A stretch of DNA of 40,240 nt from Sideroxydans sp. (GCA_028710605.1 JAQTTU010000017.1:1-40240); one strand, 5' to 3'; positions 32,360-40,156 are shown, counted from the stretch's first letter. The notes: a model not told the origin generated them from the sequence alone. A program made the numbers and translations.

Positions 32360-33028
32360 TTACGCTGCGCTCAGCGTCTGCACGCCGTCCGGCGTGCCCA
32401 GCAGCAACACATCCGCGCCTCGCCGCGCGAACAGGCCGTTGGTCACCACGCCCGCCAATTGGTTCAAGGTGTTTTCCAGTTCCAGCGGATTCACGATTTG
32501 CAGGTTATGCACATCGAGGATGACGTTGCCGTTGTCGGTGGTGAAACCTTCGCGCAATTTTGGTTGTCCGCCCAGCTTGACGATTTCGCGCGCGATGTAG
32601 CTCTGCGCCATCGGAATCACCTCGATCGGCAACGGGAATTTGCCCAGCACATCCACCAGCTTGCTGCCGTCGCACACGCAGATAAATTTTGCGCTGGCTG
32701 CCGCCACGATTTTCTCGCGCGTCAGCGCGCCGCCGCCGCCCTTGACCATGTGCAGATGGCGCGTGATTTCGTCCGCGCCGTCGATATATACCGGCAGATC
32801 GCCCGCATCGTTCAGCGACAGCACCTCAATGCCGTGTCCCTGCAGCCGTTTGGCCGATGCCTCGGAACTGGCCACCGCGCCGCGAATTTTGTGTTTGATT
32901 TTCGCCAGTTCGTCGATGAAAAAATTGGCGGTAGAGCCCGTGCCCACGCCCACGATGCAATCGTTCGGCACATAAGCAATTGCCGCTTGGGCAACCGCGC
33001 GTTTCATATCGTCCTGCGTTAAAGCCAT
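32360..33028 (-). CDS. rpiA: Ribose-5-phosphate isomerase A
   Basis: Interconverts ribose 5-phosphate and ribulose 5-phosphate in the pentose phosphate pathway. It has 222 aa from [17 protein letters not shown] (33028); the longer frame to 33094 has no homology. Motifs: [18 protein letters not shown] (phosphate binding, about residues 25-42), [16 protein letters not shown], the catalytic [27 protein letters not shown] (Asp, Glu, Lys). It is 60 bp upstream of phoU on the same strand. Confidence 0.97.
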   Translation of the reverse strand: MALTQDDMKRAVAQAAIAYVPNDCIVGVGTGSTANFFIDELAKIKHKIRGAVASSEASAKRLQGHGIEVLSLNDAGDLPVYIDGADEITRHLHMVKGGGGALTREKIVAAASAKFICVCDGSKLVDVLGKFPLPIEVIPMAQSYIAREIVKLGGQPKLREGFTTDNGNVILDVHNLQIVNPLELENTLNQLAGVVTNGLFARRGADVLLLGTPDGVQTLSAA

Positions 33029-33155
33029 GCTCTGTCTCGTTTCTATAAAATCAGTAATATTGTTTTGTGCGGAGATTATTGCAGGAATTCGCAAATTTAG
33101 AAACCTCGCGGGCTCTTTCCAAACGGGCCGTTTGCCATTAGGATTCGCCTGCCGT

Positions 33156-33231
33156 GGGGGTGTAGCTCAGTTGGGAGAGCGTCTGGTTCGCAATCAGAAG
33201 GTCGTCAGTTCGATCCTGATCACCTCCACCA
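33156..33231 (+). tRNA. tRNA-Ala (anticodon CGC)
   Basis: A full cloverleaf with CCA encoded. The acceptor stem GGGGGTG / CACCTCC includes G3:U70, the identity pair of alanine tRNAs. The anticodon stem TCTGG / TCAGA encloses TTCGCAA, giving CGC (reads GCG). The T arm is GTCAG-TTCGATC-CTGAT. A CGC-anticodon alanine tRNA is uncommon but suits a GC-rich genome. It stands alone and upstream of the C_GCAxxG gene. Confidence 0.94.
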
Positions 33232-33303
33232 CTTCAAAATTCCCGCTTCAACCCGTTGCCGTCGCAACACTTTTCCCTGTCCGGTTTAACTTGCAGACAT
33301 GCG

Positions 33304-33350
33304 TTGCGCATTCGTGGGGCAAGTCGTATGATGAATTAGCATTCGCTAAT
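33304..33350 (+). promoter_or_regulatory. Sigma70-type promoter with palindromic operator before the C_GCAxxG operon
   Basis: TTGCGC (33304-33309), a 17-bp spacer and TATGAT (33327-33332) form a good sigma70 promoter. Directly after it lies a perfect palindrome ATTAGC-ATTC-GCTAAT (33335-33350), covering the expected transcription start. The ribosome-binding site GGGAGAA and the ATG follow at 33367. The position means a bound protein would block transcription. ATTAG-N6-CTAAT sites resemble operators of ArsR-type persulfide/redox sensors such as BigR; this comparison is from memory. Confidence 0.65.
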
Positions 33351-33366
33351 ATATCGGGAGAACGGC

Positions 33367-33849
33367 ATGGACATCGAACAGAAACGTGCGCTCGGCGAAG
33401 AAGCTTACGCCAAAGCCCTCAAATATGAATTGGACTACGGTTGCTGCCCGCAATGCGTGCTGGCCACCGTGCAGGAAACCGTGGGCATCATCGACGACCA
33501 GACCATCAAGGCCAGCCACGGCCTTTCCGGCGGCGGCGGTTTGCTGGGCGAGGGCGTTTGCGGCGCGCTCAGCGGTGGCTTGCTGGCGTTGAGCGCGAAG
33601 TATGGCCGCGACCGCGACAAACTGGATGCGGGCCGCTACATCAACAACTTCAAAAAAGCCAAGGAATTCACCGAGCGTTTCCGCCAGGAATTCGGCGGAG
33701 TCACCTGCCAGCAATTGCAGCAACAATTCACCGGGCGCACCTTCGATATGTGGAATGCCGCCGAATACAAAGCGTTCGACGAAGCGCGCGGACAGCAATG
33801 CGCGCATGCCACCGGCACGGTGACCAAGTGGGTAGTCGAGATGTTGTAA
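33367..33849 (+). CDS. C_GCAxxG_C_C family protein (putative redox/metal protein)
   Basis: A 160-aa soluble protein with the spaced cysteine pattern of this family: YGCCPQCVLATVQE (Cys near residues 26-30, 'GCxxxxl'), SGGGGLLGEGVCGALSGGLLAL ('G..CGA..gg', Cys near 65), GGVTCQQLQQQFTGRT (Cys near 113), and QQCAHATG near the C-terminus. The cysteines are thought to bind a metal or a redox cofactor; the reaction is unknown. It has its own promoter with a palindrome on the start site and is coupled to the next gene (TAATG). The family is common in anaerobes and sulfur- or metal-metabolising bacteria. Confidence 0.85.
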   Translation: MDIEQKRALGEEAYAKALKYELDYGCCPQCVLATVQETVGIIDDQTIKASHGLSGGGGLLGEGVCGALSGGLLALSAKYGRDRDKLDAGRYINNFKKAKEFTERFRQEFGGVTCQQLQQQFTGRTFDMWNAAEYKAFDEARGQQCAHATGTVTKWVVEML

Positions 33850-34805
33850 TGCCCCAGACCAACGAGACATTGCGCGAAAGCATCGCGCGCCAGCGGCGCG
33901 AGCTGTTGCATGTTTTGCAAGAGCCGCTGCAACAACTGGCGCAACGCTGCGCCCAGGTTTGGCCGCACAGGGAAAAGCTGGAGCAGGTGCTGGGCGAGGG
34001 CTGGCCGACTTTGCCCTACGGCAAATCGCTGTATGCGCTGGACACCAACGGCATTCAAATCAGCAGTAACGTAACTAGGAACGGATTGCTGGCGGCCTCC
34101 TTCGGCAGAGATCGTTCCAAGCGCCCGTACTTGAGCGAAGCGATGCCGATCAGCGGTGCGCTGTTGTCCGAGGCCTACATCAGCCAGATCGGACGGCATC
34201 CCTCGCTCACGGCGGTGCAGGTGGTGCGCGCTACGGCGGGCGCGGTGCTGGGATTCATCGGGATTGATTTCGGTCTGCGCGAACTGCCGCTGACGCACAA
34301 GTTGTACGATGAGCCGGTTTACTGGCGGCAGCTCAAGGGCGACCCATCCATCCGCAACACGGTGTTTCACCAGAACCGTGCCGAAAGCATGCTGGACCAG
34401 CAGATTGATGTGGTGCTGGGCGTGATCGAAGAGCTGATGGCTTACCACGGCGTTTACCACGTGATCCTGCATTTCTCCAGCAACCGCGCGGTGATATGGG
34501 AAATGGGCGATCCCTACCGCTACCGCATGCTGGATATCGATGCGCTGATTGACCCGGATATTTGCCTCGCGTTTCCCAAAACGCCTTATCCGGCGGATGC
34601 GCTGGTGCCGCAGGAAAAAATTCGCGCCGTGCTGGATGCGTTCCGCAAGCTGCGCTATATGGACGAGATGTTCTACCTGCGTTCGGGCACGTTGAATCTG
34701 TTTAACGGCATCGTGGGACTCACCTTCTCGTGCGACGGCTCGCACTACATTCCCTACGACGAATTTCTAAATGCAGGCCACGACTTTTGGGTCGGCCACG
34801 ATTGA
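33849..34805 (+). CDS. PDC/Cache-like sensor-domain protein without membrane segments
   Basis: A 318-aa protein whose start overlaps the previous stop. Residues about 20-150 have the pattern of a PDC (PhoQ/DcuS/CitA) sensor domain: VLGEGWPTLPYGKSLYALDTNGIQISSNV ... RDRSKRPYLSEAMPISGALLSEAYISQIGRHPSLTAVQVV ... AVLGFIGIDFGLRELP. The second half has no domain I recognise; it is predicted mixed alpha/beta (VYHVILHFSSNRAVIWEMGDPYRYRMLDIDALIDPD). PDC domains usually lie outside the membrane, but here there is no signal peptide or anchor, so this one is cytosolic. The coupling with the cysteine-rich protein suggests a joint redox or ligand-sensing role. Confidence 0.7.
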   Translation: MPQTNETLRESIARQRRELLHVLQEPLQQLAQRCAQVWPHREKLEQVLGEGWPTLPYGKSLYALDTNGIQISSNVTRNGLLAASFGRDRSKRPYLSEAMPISGALLSEAYISQIGRHPSLTAVQVVRATAGAVLGFIGIDFGLRELPLTHKLYDEPVYWRQLKGDPSIRNTVFHQNRAESMLDQQIDVVLGVIEELMAYHGVYHVILHFSSNRAVIWEMGDPYRYRMLDIDALIDPDICLAFPKTPYPADALVPQEKIRAVLDAFRKLRYMDEMFYLRSGTLNLFNGIVGLTFSCDGSHYIPYDEFLNAGHDFWVGHD

Positions 34806-34863
34806 TTGGTACAAGATGTGTTGCGTTGGGCCGACCGCATTCGGGCGGTCAGCCCGGAACGAA

Positions 34864-34935
34864 TCAAATCGCCGGAGTCGGTTGCTTCTTCGGCTTCTTC
34901 ACTTCCTTGTTTTTGCGCTGCTGACCTTTTGCCAT
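34864..34935 (-). CDS. 23-aa Lys-rich protein (MAKGQQRKNKEVKKPKK type)
   Basis: ATG at 34935 with an excellent ribosome-binding site (GAGGAGA), stop at 34864-34866. It encodes MAKGQQRKNKEVKKPKKQPT plus three residues. Short proteins starting MAKGQxRxNKExKKPKK occur widely in beta- and gammaproteobacteria; most are 35-45 residues, so this one is short or cut at the C-terminus. It is probably a real microprotein of unknown role; its charge would allow nucleic acid or ribosome binding. Confidence 0.65.
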   Translation of the reverse strand: MAKGQQRKNKEVKKPKKQPTPAI

Positions 34936-35007
34936 GATGGTTCTCCTCGGTGTGTCGGGCTTGCATAGTAATACGAACCTGCATTGCCGGGTAAATACAG
35001 CGCCGCT

Positions 35008-35682
35008 TCAATATTGCACCTCCAGCGCTTCGCACAAAAATTTCATGAACGGCGTGGCGGCGGCGAAATGATCGCCAGCCAGTTTGACCAGATTTTTTCC
35101 GGTGACCTCGGCGACAGACAACGGCGCGATGGCGATGAAATCCTTGCGCTTCAAATCTTCAATCGCCGGATGGTCGGCAGCGTAGCCGCGCGGCGGGCGC
35201 GTCAGGCTGTCGCCCGTCAGCTCCCATTTTGCAACGAAAGATTTATCGTCACGTGCGGCAAGCCAGTTGTCGGTTTTCTGCGCCACGTGGTCGCGGATTT
35301 TGCCCAAGGCATCGGACTCGGGATGCCAGCAACCCACGGCGAGAAAACATTCGTCGGTGGCGATATGCACGTAGAAACCGGGCGCGTGCACATCCTTGCC
35401 CAATTGATGGCGGAACTGGATACCGATGTTGGTTTTGTACGGCGTTTTGTCGCGCGAGAAGCGCGTGTCGCGAAACACCCGCATCAGCGAGCCGCCCACC
35501 TTGCGCGGCTCGGCGCGGAAGTGCGGCGCGAACTTGCCCAACAGCGGATCCATCGCCTCGATGAAATCCAGCGCCGGTTCGCGCACCAAGGCTTCATAGC
35601 GCGGCTTGTTTTCTTCAAACCACGCGCGGTTGTTGTTCGCGGCGAGTTCGTCGAGAAATTTGAACGTGGATTTGGTGAACAT
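35008..35682 (-). CDS. DUF2461 (TIGR02453) family protein
   Basis: A 224-aa protein of a widespread family with no known reaction. Recognised by FTKSTFKFLDELAANNNRAWFEENKPRYE at the start, VGGSLMRVFRDTRFSRDKTPYKTNIGIQFRH (about residues 62-92), PGFYVHIATDECFLAVGCWHPES and KRKDFIAIAPL. Cytosolic. The ribosome-binding site is GGAG. Repeat R4 lies directly upstream. Its neighbours (kinase, HNH nuclease) do not suggest a role. Confidence 0.9.
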   Translation of the reverse strand: MFTKSTFKFLDELAANNNRAWFEENKPRYEALVREPALDFIEAMDPLLGKFAPHFRAEPRKVGGSLMRVFRDTRFSRDKTPYKTNIGIQFRHQLGKDVHAPGFYVHIATDECFLAVGCWHPESDALGKIRDHVAQKTDNWLAARDDKSFVAKWELTGDSLTRPPRGYAADHPAIEDLKRKDFIAIAPLSVAEVTGKNLVKLAGDHFAAATPFMKFLCEALEVQY

Positions 35683-35747
35683 GGTGGGCTCCGTTTTTGT
35701 ATTTTTCGCAAATGCGAAAATTATGAACCTGCATACTTCATTTATAC

Positions 35748-35862
35748 CGTCATTCCGGCGCAGGCCGGAATCCAGTCAAAGATGTGACTCCTTGCGTAGC
35801 AAGGACAACACCAACGGCATGTTGAGTAAAGACGCTGGATTCCGGCCTGCGCCGGAATGACG
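35748..35862. repeat. 115-bp REPIN-like palindromic element, copy R4
   Basis: Arms CGTCATTCCGGCGCAGGCCG... (35748-35775) and the exact reverse complement at 35835-35862; the arm differs from R1/R2 by an A-to-C change in the centre. The inner 59 bp have CCTTGC-GTA-GCAAGG followed by GACAAC and GTTGAGTAAA, as in R1. It lies between the RIO-like kinase stop and the DUF2461 start. Confidence 0.9.
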
Positions 35863-35913
35863 GATTATTCGAGATTTGCTTGGGGCGATACGCGTTGGCT
35901 ATTCGCACAAAAC

Positions 35914-36780
35914 CTACCCCGTCCTCTCCCGGCTCAAGCGCAGCGCAATCGCCATCTGCCGCGCTTCTTCATCCTTCAGCGTATCGCTGATCTCGCGCAT
36001 CACGCTTTTCAGATCGACCGCTTTTTCATCGCGTTTAAATTTCCCGGTCAACACACTTTCCGGGTTGAGCTGGCTGCCCTGGTACAGCGCCCAAATCTCG
36101 TTGCCGAAATCGGTGGCGAGCAGTTCCGGCGCGAACTGGCCGAAATAAGCGGCGAGGTTCTGCACATCGCGCAGCAATAGTTGGTGCGCCTGATTGTTGG
36201 CGGAAGCGTTGATGGCTTGCGGCAGGTCGATGATGACCGGCCCCGTGCTATCCACCAGCACGTTGTATTCGGACAAGTCGCCGTGAATGATGCCCGCGCA
36301 CAGCATGCGCACCACTTGCGCGATGAGGATGCCGTGATAGTCGCGCGCCACATCGGCGCTGAGCGCCAGATCGTTCAGGCGCGGCGCGGCATTGCCTTCG
36401 CTGTCGGTCAGCAATTCCATCAGCAGCACACCATCGTGAAAGTTATACGGCTTGGGCACGCGCACTCCGGCGGCGGCAAGGCGGTACAGCGCATCCACTT
36501 CCGCGCTTTGCCACGCTTCTTCCTGCGCACGGCGACCGTAGTTCGTACCTTTTTCCATGGCGCGCGCGCGGCGGCTGTTCTTTACCTTGCGCCCTTCGGT
36601 GTAATCCGTGCTCTGGCGGAAACTGCGCTTGTCCGCCTCCTTGTAAACCTTGGCGCAACGAATCTCCTCGCCGCAGCGCACCACATACACCGTGGCCTCC
36701 TTGCCGCTCATCAACTGGCGGATGACCTCATCCACCAAACCATCTTCAACCAGCGGGGCAATGCGTTTCGGGGTTTTCAT
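35914..36780 (-). CDS. RIO1-like Ser/Thr kinase (PA4780 family)
   Basis: A 288-aa soluble kinase. Motifs: MSGKEATVYVVRCGEEIRCAKVYK (nucleotide loop and Lys, about residues 24-47), the RIO-type insert DYTEGRKVKNSRRARAMEKGTNYGRR, GIIHGDLSEYNVLVD (catalytic Asp, about 163-177) and VIIDLPQAI (metal Asp, about 182-190), as in RIO kinases. The family is common in proteobacteria; some copies affect growth or stress, and no substrate is established. It is the third protein kinase in this window and is unrelated to the two Hanks-type genes at 6646 and 8373. Confidence 0.92.
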   Translation of the reverse strand: MKTPKRIAPLVEDGLVDEVIRQLMSGKEATVYVVRCGEEIRCAKVYKEADKRSFRQSTDYTEGRKVKNSRRARAMEKGTNYGRRAQEEAWQSAEVDALYRLAAAGVRVPKPYNFHDGVLLMELLTDSEGNAAPRLNDLALSADVARDYHGILIAQVVRMLCAGIIHGDLSEYNVLVDSTGPVIIDLPQAINASANNQAHQLLLRDVQNLAAYFGQFAPELLATDFGNEIWALYQGSQLNPESVLTGKFKRDEKAVDLKSVMREISDTLKDEEARQMAIALRLSRERTG

Positions 36781-36809
36781 TCAATAGACCATAGAGGATT
36801 TGTTTGCTT

Positions 36810-36832
36810 GTGCGAATGAATTCGCACCTACA
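36810..36832 (-). repeat. Single arm of the GTGCGAATGAATTCGCAC repeat
   Basis: GTGCGAATGAATTCGCACCT is identical to one arm of the palindrome at 29467-29528. Its end overlaps the DUF3820 stop codon (36828-36830), so the repeat supplies the TAG. The other arm is missing. Confidence 0.8.
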
Positions 36833-37046
36833 TTTTGCGTTTTCTGAGCGGATCCAGCAAAGCTGAAAGCCCGTTGTGATCCAGCTCCTGCATCAATGCC
36901 AACAACTGGCCGATCTCGCCCGGCGGGAAACCTTTGCGCGCGAACCAGTTCAGATAATTGCCCGGCAAATCGGCGATCAGCCGCCCTTTGTATTTGCCGT
37001 AAGGCATGACGCGCGTGACCAGCAATTGCAAGTATTCCGATTGCAT
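36828..37046 (-). CDS. DUF3820 family protein
   Basis: A 72-aa protein. The family core is MPYGKYKGRLIADLPGNYLNWFARKGFPPGEIG (about residues 14-46), seen in small putative nucleic-acid-binding or exonuclease-associated proteins. Its end falls in a palindromic repeat. It lies 12 bp after the HNH nuclease gene on the same strand, so the two may act together. Confidence 0.88.
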   Translation of the reverse strand: MQSEYLQLLVTRVMPYGKYKGRLIADLPGNYLNWFARKGFPPGEIGQLLALMQELDHNGLSALLDPLRKRKM

Positions 37047-37058
37047 TGGACGACTTGC

Positions 37059-37433
37059 TCAATCCGTTTTTTTCTTCAGCAACGATTTCAAATCTGCAAA
37101 CGGATTATGCGTCGCCACCGCCTGCTTGCCCGCAGCGCGGTCGCGCACCACCTCGTCCATCACGCGCGAATGCTCGTTGTCGTGGCAATACAAACACAGC
37201 AACTCCCAGTTGCTGCCGTCCGGCGGATTGTTGTCGTGGTTGTGATCGCGGTGATGCACCGTCAATTCGCGCAACCGCACCCCGGAAAACTCGCGCCCGC
37301 AACGCCCGCAAATCCACGGGTAAATCTTCAACGCCCGCTCGCGGTAACCCGCCTCGCGCAATTCGGCTTGTTTACGGGCTTCGGCCACCACGCGGTCGAG
37401 GCGGGCGTGGTCGGGGGTGGTGTGTTTGGGCAT
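37059..37433 (-). CDS. yajD: HNH nuclease, YajD-like
   Basis: A 124-aa protein. Start at MPKHTTPDHARLDRVVAEARKQAE (37433); the longer frame to 37550 is not supported. Cys pair WICGRCGRE (zinc) and HNH motif LTVHHRDHNHDNNPPDGSNWELLCLYCHDNEH, as in E. coli YajD. The family is small, conserved and of unknown biological role; HNH proteins nick or cut DNA. It is followed closely by DUF3820. Confidence 0.9.
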   Translation of the reverse strand: MPKHTTPDHARLDRVVAEARKQAELREAGYRERALKIYPWICGRCGREFSGVRLRELTVHHRDHNHDNNPPDGSNWELLCLYCHDNEHSRVMDEVVRDRAAGKQAVATHNPFADLKSLLKKKTD

Positions 37434-37546
37434 GGCAGAAGGGATGATGAATAAGTTAGTGTGAATATAGCAGGACAAACCGAATGTGTCCTGACTCGAC
37501 ATGCGGCACAACGAACGTTCGCGTCCGCCTCCGCTATGCGACTGGC

Positions 37547-37712
37547 GCAATCTGGTTAGAGGGTAAGAAGAGACGTTTCATAGGTGTTGGGCAGTGGCAG
37601 GCCGTTTGATGGCCGTGTTGTTTTGTCTGCCTGCCTGCCGGGCGAAGAGCTCATTCACATCATTTCATTCAGAAAGGCGAATTCTCGTGACCAACAGCAA
37701 TTTGAAAATTAA
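37547..37712 (+). pseudogene. BrnT-type toxin, truncated and frameshifted
   Basis: The frame at 37547 reads AIWLEGKKRRFIGVG, the middle of a BrnT fold. After a one-base shift near 37590 the frame GRPFDGRVVLSACLPGEELIHIISFRKANSRDQQQFEN follows, ending at TAA (37710-37712). IISFRKANxRxxxxxxE is the diagnostic BrnT C-terminal motif. The N-terminal half is missing. The overlap with brnA is as in intact BrnT/BrnA pairs. Confidence 0.6.
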
Positions 37713-38041
37713 AAGCAGCTGAAGCGCTGCCGGAAATCGACTGGACTGCGGTAGATGCCGCACCGCTGGCAAATGCGCCGGACAAAGACAGCCTAGAATT
37801 GACTGTTGCGCAACTCGCCGAACTGCGCCCGTTGCGCGAGGTGTTGCCTGCCATTTCAACCGGCAAGACACGCATCACGATCATGTTGGACGATGACGTG
37901 TTGCAGGCGTACAAAGCCCGTGCCAGCGGGCGCGGCTACCAGACCCTAATCAACGAAACCCTGCGCCGCGCGCTTGCGACGGACGATTTGAAGGAGGCGT
38001 TAAGGGAAGGCAAACTTAACTTTGTTGCACTTGGACTTTGA
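37687..38041 (+). pseudogene. BrnA-type antitoxin, frameshifted
   Basis: GTG at 37687 with AAAGG upstream gives MTNSNLKIKSS and stops. After a one-base shift at about 37711-37724 the frame reads EALPEIDWTAVDAAPL ... ELRPLREVLPAI, then the ribbon-helix-helix-like region TRITIMLDDDVLQAYKARAS and GYQTLINETLRRALATDD, typical of BrnA. The C-terminal half is intact. An internal TTG at 37799 could still produce a short, DNA-binding antitoxin fragment. With the damaged BrnT, the module is a relic. Confidence 0.65.
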
Positions 38042-38086
38042 AACCGCCCGCCTATTGACGGGCATCTGCGTGAGGTCGGTTTTTTG
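38041..38086 (+). terminator. Terminator-like hairpin after the BrnA remnant
   Basis: AAACCG (38041-38046) pairs with CGGTTT (38077-38082), with CCCG/CGGG inside, followed by a T-run (TTTTTTGG). The inside is a GATCGCC-family repeat (CGCCTATTGACGGGCATCTG). It separates the plus-strand remnant from the minus-strand ABC-F gene. Confidence 0.5.
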
Positions 38087-38153
38087 GAAATTGTGATTTT
38101 TGTTGGGTGGGACTCAACAGCCGCAACAATTTTAAAACTGCCCAGCCTCGCCC

Positions 38154-40001
38154 CTACCCCTCCAGACTCATCTGCATCTCCAGCCAGCCTTCTTCCAGCG
38201 CCGCCACTTTGCTTTCCAGTTCCACGCGCCGCGCGTTCAGTTTGGCGATGAAGTCGCTGCTGCTGTTGGCGTAGGTGGCGGGGTCGCCCAGTTGGTTGTT
38301 GATTGCGGTCAGCTCGGTTTGTGCCTTGCCCAGCTCGGTTTCCAGTTTGTTCAGCTTGGATTGCAGGACTTTGCGGTTGGGTTTGTTTGCTATGGGTTGG
38401 GTTGATTTTTCGACTTTGGCTGGCACCGGTTCGCGTTTGCGGCGCTCGTCTATCCACGTTTTGTAATCTTCCAGATCGCCGTCGAACAGGCGGGCCGTGT
38501 GATCGGCCACCAGCCACAACTCTTCGGCCACCGCGCGGATCAGGCTGCGGTCGTGCGACACCAGCACCACGGCTCCGGTGTATTCCTCCAGCGCCAGCGT
38601 CAGCGCATCACGCATGTCGAGATCGAGGTGGTTGGTCGGCTCGTCCAGCAACAGCAGATGCGGCTTTTGCCAAGCCAGCAGAGCCAGCGCCAGACGGCTT
38701 TTTTCGCCACCGGAAAAACTGTCCACCGGACGTTCTTCGCTGTTGCCCGCCAGCCCGAAGCGTCCGAGAAAGGTGCGTAAGGTGAGCGTGGTTTCCTTGG
38801 GTGCAAGGCGCTCCATGTGTTGCAACGGCGTGGCCGCGCTGTCGAGATTTTCCAGTTGATGTTGGGCGAAGTAGCCGATGCGGATGTCGGGTGTGATGTC
38901 CAGCTTGCCCGAAGTCGGCTTGAGTTCGCCCACCAGCAATTTAATCAGCGTGGATTTGCCCGCGCCGTTCGGTCCCAGCAGCGCGATGCGCGCACCGGCG
39001 CGCAACACCAGATCGACGTTTTTGAAAAGCTGTTTTTCGTTATAGCCGAAGCCCATGCTCTCCGCGCGCAACAACAAATCCGGGCTGCGTTCCGGCGCTT
39101 CGATCTCCAGCTCGAAATGGCCGTCGGTGACGTGCGCCGGGGCGATGCGCGTCAGCCGTTCCAAGGCTTTCACCCGGCTTTGCGCTTGCTTGGCCTTGGT
39201 CGCCTTGGCGCGGAAGCGGCGCACGAAATCTTCCAGATGCGCGATCTTTGCCTGCTGCGTCTGGAACGCCTGATTCTGCAAGGCGATGCGCTCGGCGCGG
39301 GCGCGCTCGAAATCGTCGTAGTCACCCGCGTAATTGTCGATCACGCAATCATGCACATGGGCAATGCGGTTGACCGTGGCGTTGAGGAATTCGCGGTCGT
39401 GCGACACCAGCAAAATGCTGCCGGGATAGCGCGCCAGATATTGTTCCAGCCAGAGGATGGCTTCGAGGTCGAGGTGGTTGGTGGGTTCGTCCAGCAACAG
39501 CAGATCGGCGCGGTGCATCAGCGCACGCGCCAGATTCAGGCGCATGCGCCAGCCGCCGGAAAAGCTGCTCACGGGACGTTGCAGCGCATCGGATTCGAAG
39601 CCCAGCCCGTTCAGCAACTGTGCGGCACGCGCCGGTGCGCCGTAACCGTCGATCGCCTCGAACTGGTGCTGTGCCTCGAACCACGCCGCGTCGTGTTGCT
39701 CGCGCGCCAGGATCTTTTCCAACCCGCGCAACTGGCCGTCGCCGTCCAGCACAAACTCCAGCGCGGGCTGCGCGGAATTGGCGATCTCCTGTTCCACATA
39801 GCCCAGCGTCTTGCCGCTTTGCAGCGACACCTCGCCGCCGTCGGCTTTGATCTCGCCGCGAATCAGGCGGAACAGCGTGGATTTGCCGCAACCGTTCTTG
39901 CCGACCAGGCCGATGCGCTGGTTGGCAAAAGCTTGAAAATTGGCGAATTGGAACAGCGGAATGCCACCTTGCAGGTACGTCATGTTTTGAATATTCAGCA
40001 T
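38154..40001 (-). CDS. yheS: ABC-F ATPase, YheS type
   Basis: A soluble translation-associated ATPase with two ABC domains, like EttA/Uup/YheS, thought to act on the ribosome E site. It has 615 aa from MLNIQNMTYLQGGIPLF (40001); the open frame continues 51 codons upstream without family similarity. Walker A GLVGKNGCGKST (about residue 30) and ALLGPNGAGKST (about 340); signatures SFSGGWRMRL and SFSGGEKSRL; Walker B LLLLDEPTNHLDL twice; the interdomain linker FVRRFRAKATKAKQAQSRVKALERL is the YheS-type P-site tRNA-interaction motif. The C-terminus is a coiled coil (KVLQSKLNKLETELGKAQTELTAINNQLG). It is not a transporter. No clear ribosome-binding site is visible. Confidence 0.95.
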   Translation of the reverse strand: MLNIQNMTYLQGGIPLFQFANFQAFANQRIGLVGKNGCGKSTLFRLIRGEIKADGGEVSLQSGKTLGYVEQEIANSAQPALEFVLDGDGQLRGLEKILAREQHDAAWFEAQHQFEAIDGYGAPARAAQLLNGLGFESDALQRPVSSFSGGWRMRLNLARALMHRADLLLLDEPTNHLDLEAILWLEQYLARYPGSILLVSHDREFLNATVNRIAHVHDCVIDNYAGDYDDFERARAERIALQNQAFQTQQAKIAHLEDFVRRFRAKATKAKQAQSRVKALERLTRIAPAHVTDGHFELEIEAPERSPDLLLRAESMGFGYNEKQLFKNVDLVLRAGARIALLGPNGAGKSTLIKLLVGELKPTSGKLDITPDIRIGYFAQHQLENLDSAATPLQHMERLAPKETTLTLRTFLGRFGLAGNSEERPVDSFSGGEKSRLALALLAWQKPHLLLLDEPTNHLDLDMRDALTLALEEYTGAVVLVSHDRSLIRAVAEELWLVADHTARLFDGDLEDYKTWIDERRKREPVPAKVEKSTQPIANKPNRKVLQSKLNKLETELGKAQTELTAINNQLGDPATYANSSSDFIAKLNARRVELESKVAALEEGWLEMQMSLEG

Positions 40002-40096
40002 GGCGCCATGATAACAGAGGGCATCAATGGCAAAATTGTGGTGACTGCTTTTGTCAATGCCCACAAAGTAAGGATACACTAATCTGTTTAGTCGTC

Positions 40097-40145
40097 CCTG
40101 AACACCCCCAACTCCCAGTATATATTTGCATATAAGGTGTTCAGG
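40097..40145. repeat. Inverted repeat CCTGAACACC / GGTGTTCAGG
   Basis: Perfect 10-bp arms at 40097-40106 and 40136-40145 with a 29-bp AT-rich spacer containing TATATTTGCATATA. It lies between the divergent yheS gene and the probable transposase start, so it may be a terminal repeat, operator or remnant of an insertion. Confidence 0.6.
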
Positions 40146-40156
40146 AAAATTCAATT

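Noticed and set aside
37434-37550. N-terminal extension of the HNH nuclease to 37550
   Set aside because: The extra residues (MRQSHSGGG...) have no family similarity; the YajD-like start is MPKHTTPDHA at 37433.
40002-40154. N-terminal extension of YheS to 40154
   Set aside because: The first 51 residues are not seen in the family; the ABC domain starts at MLNIQNMTY, and the extension overlaps the repeats before the neighbouring ORF.
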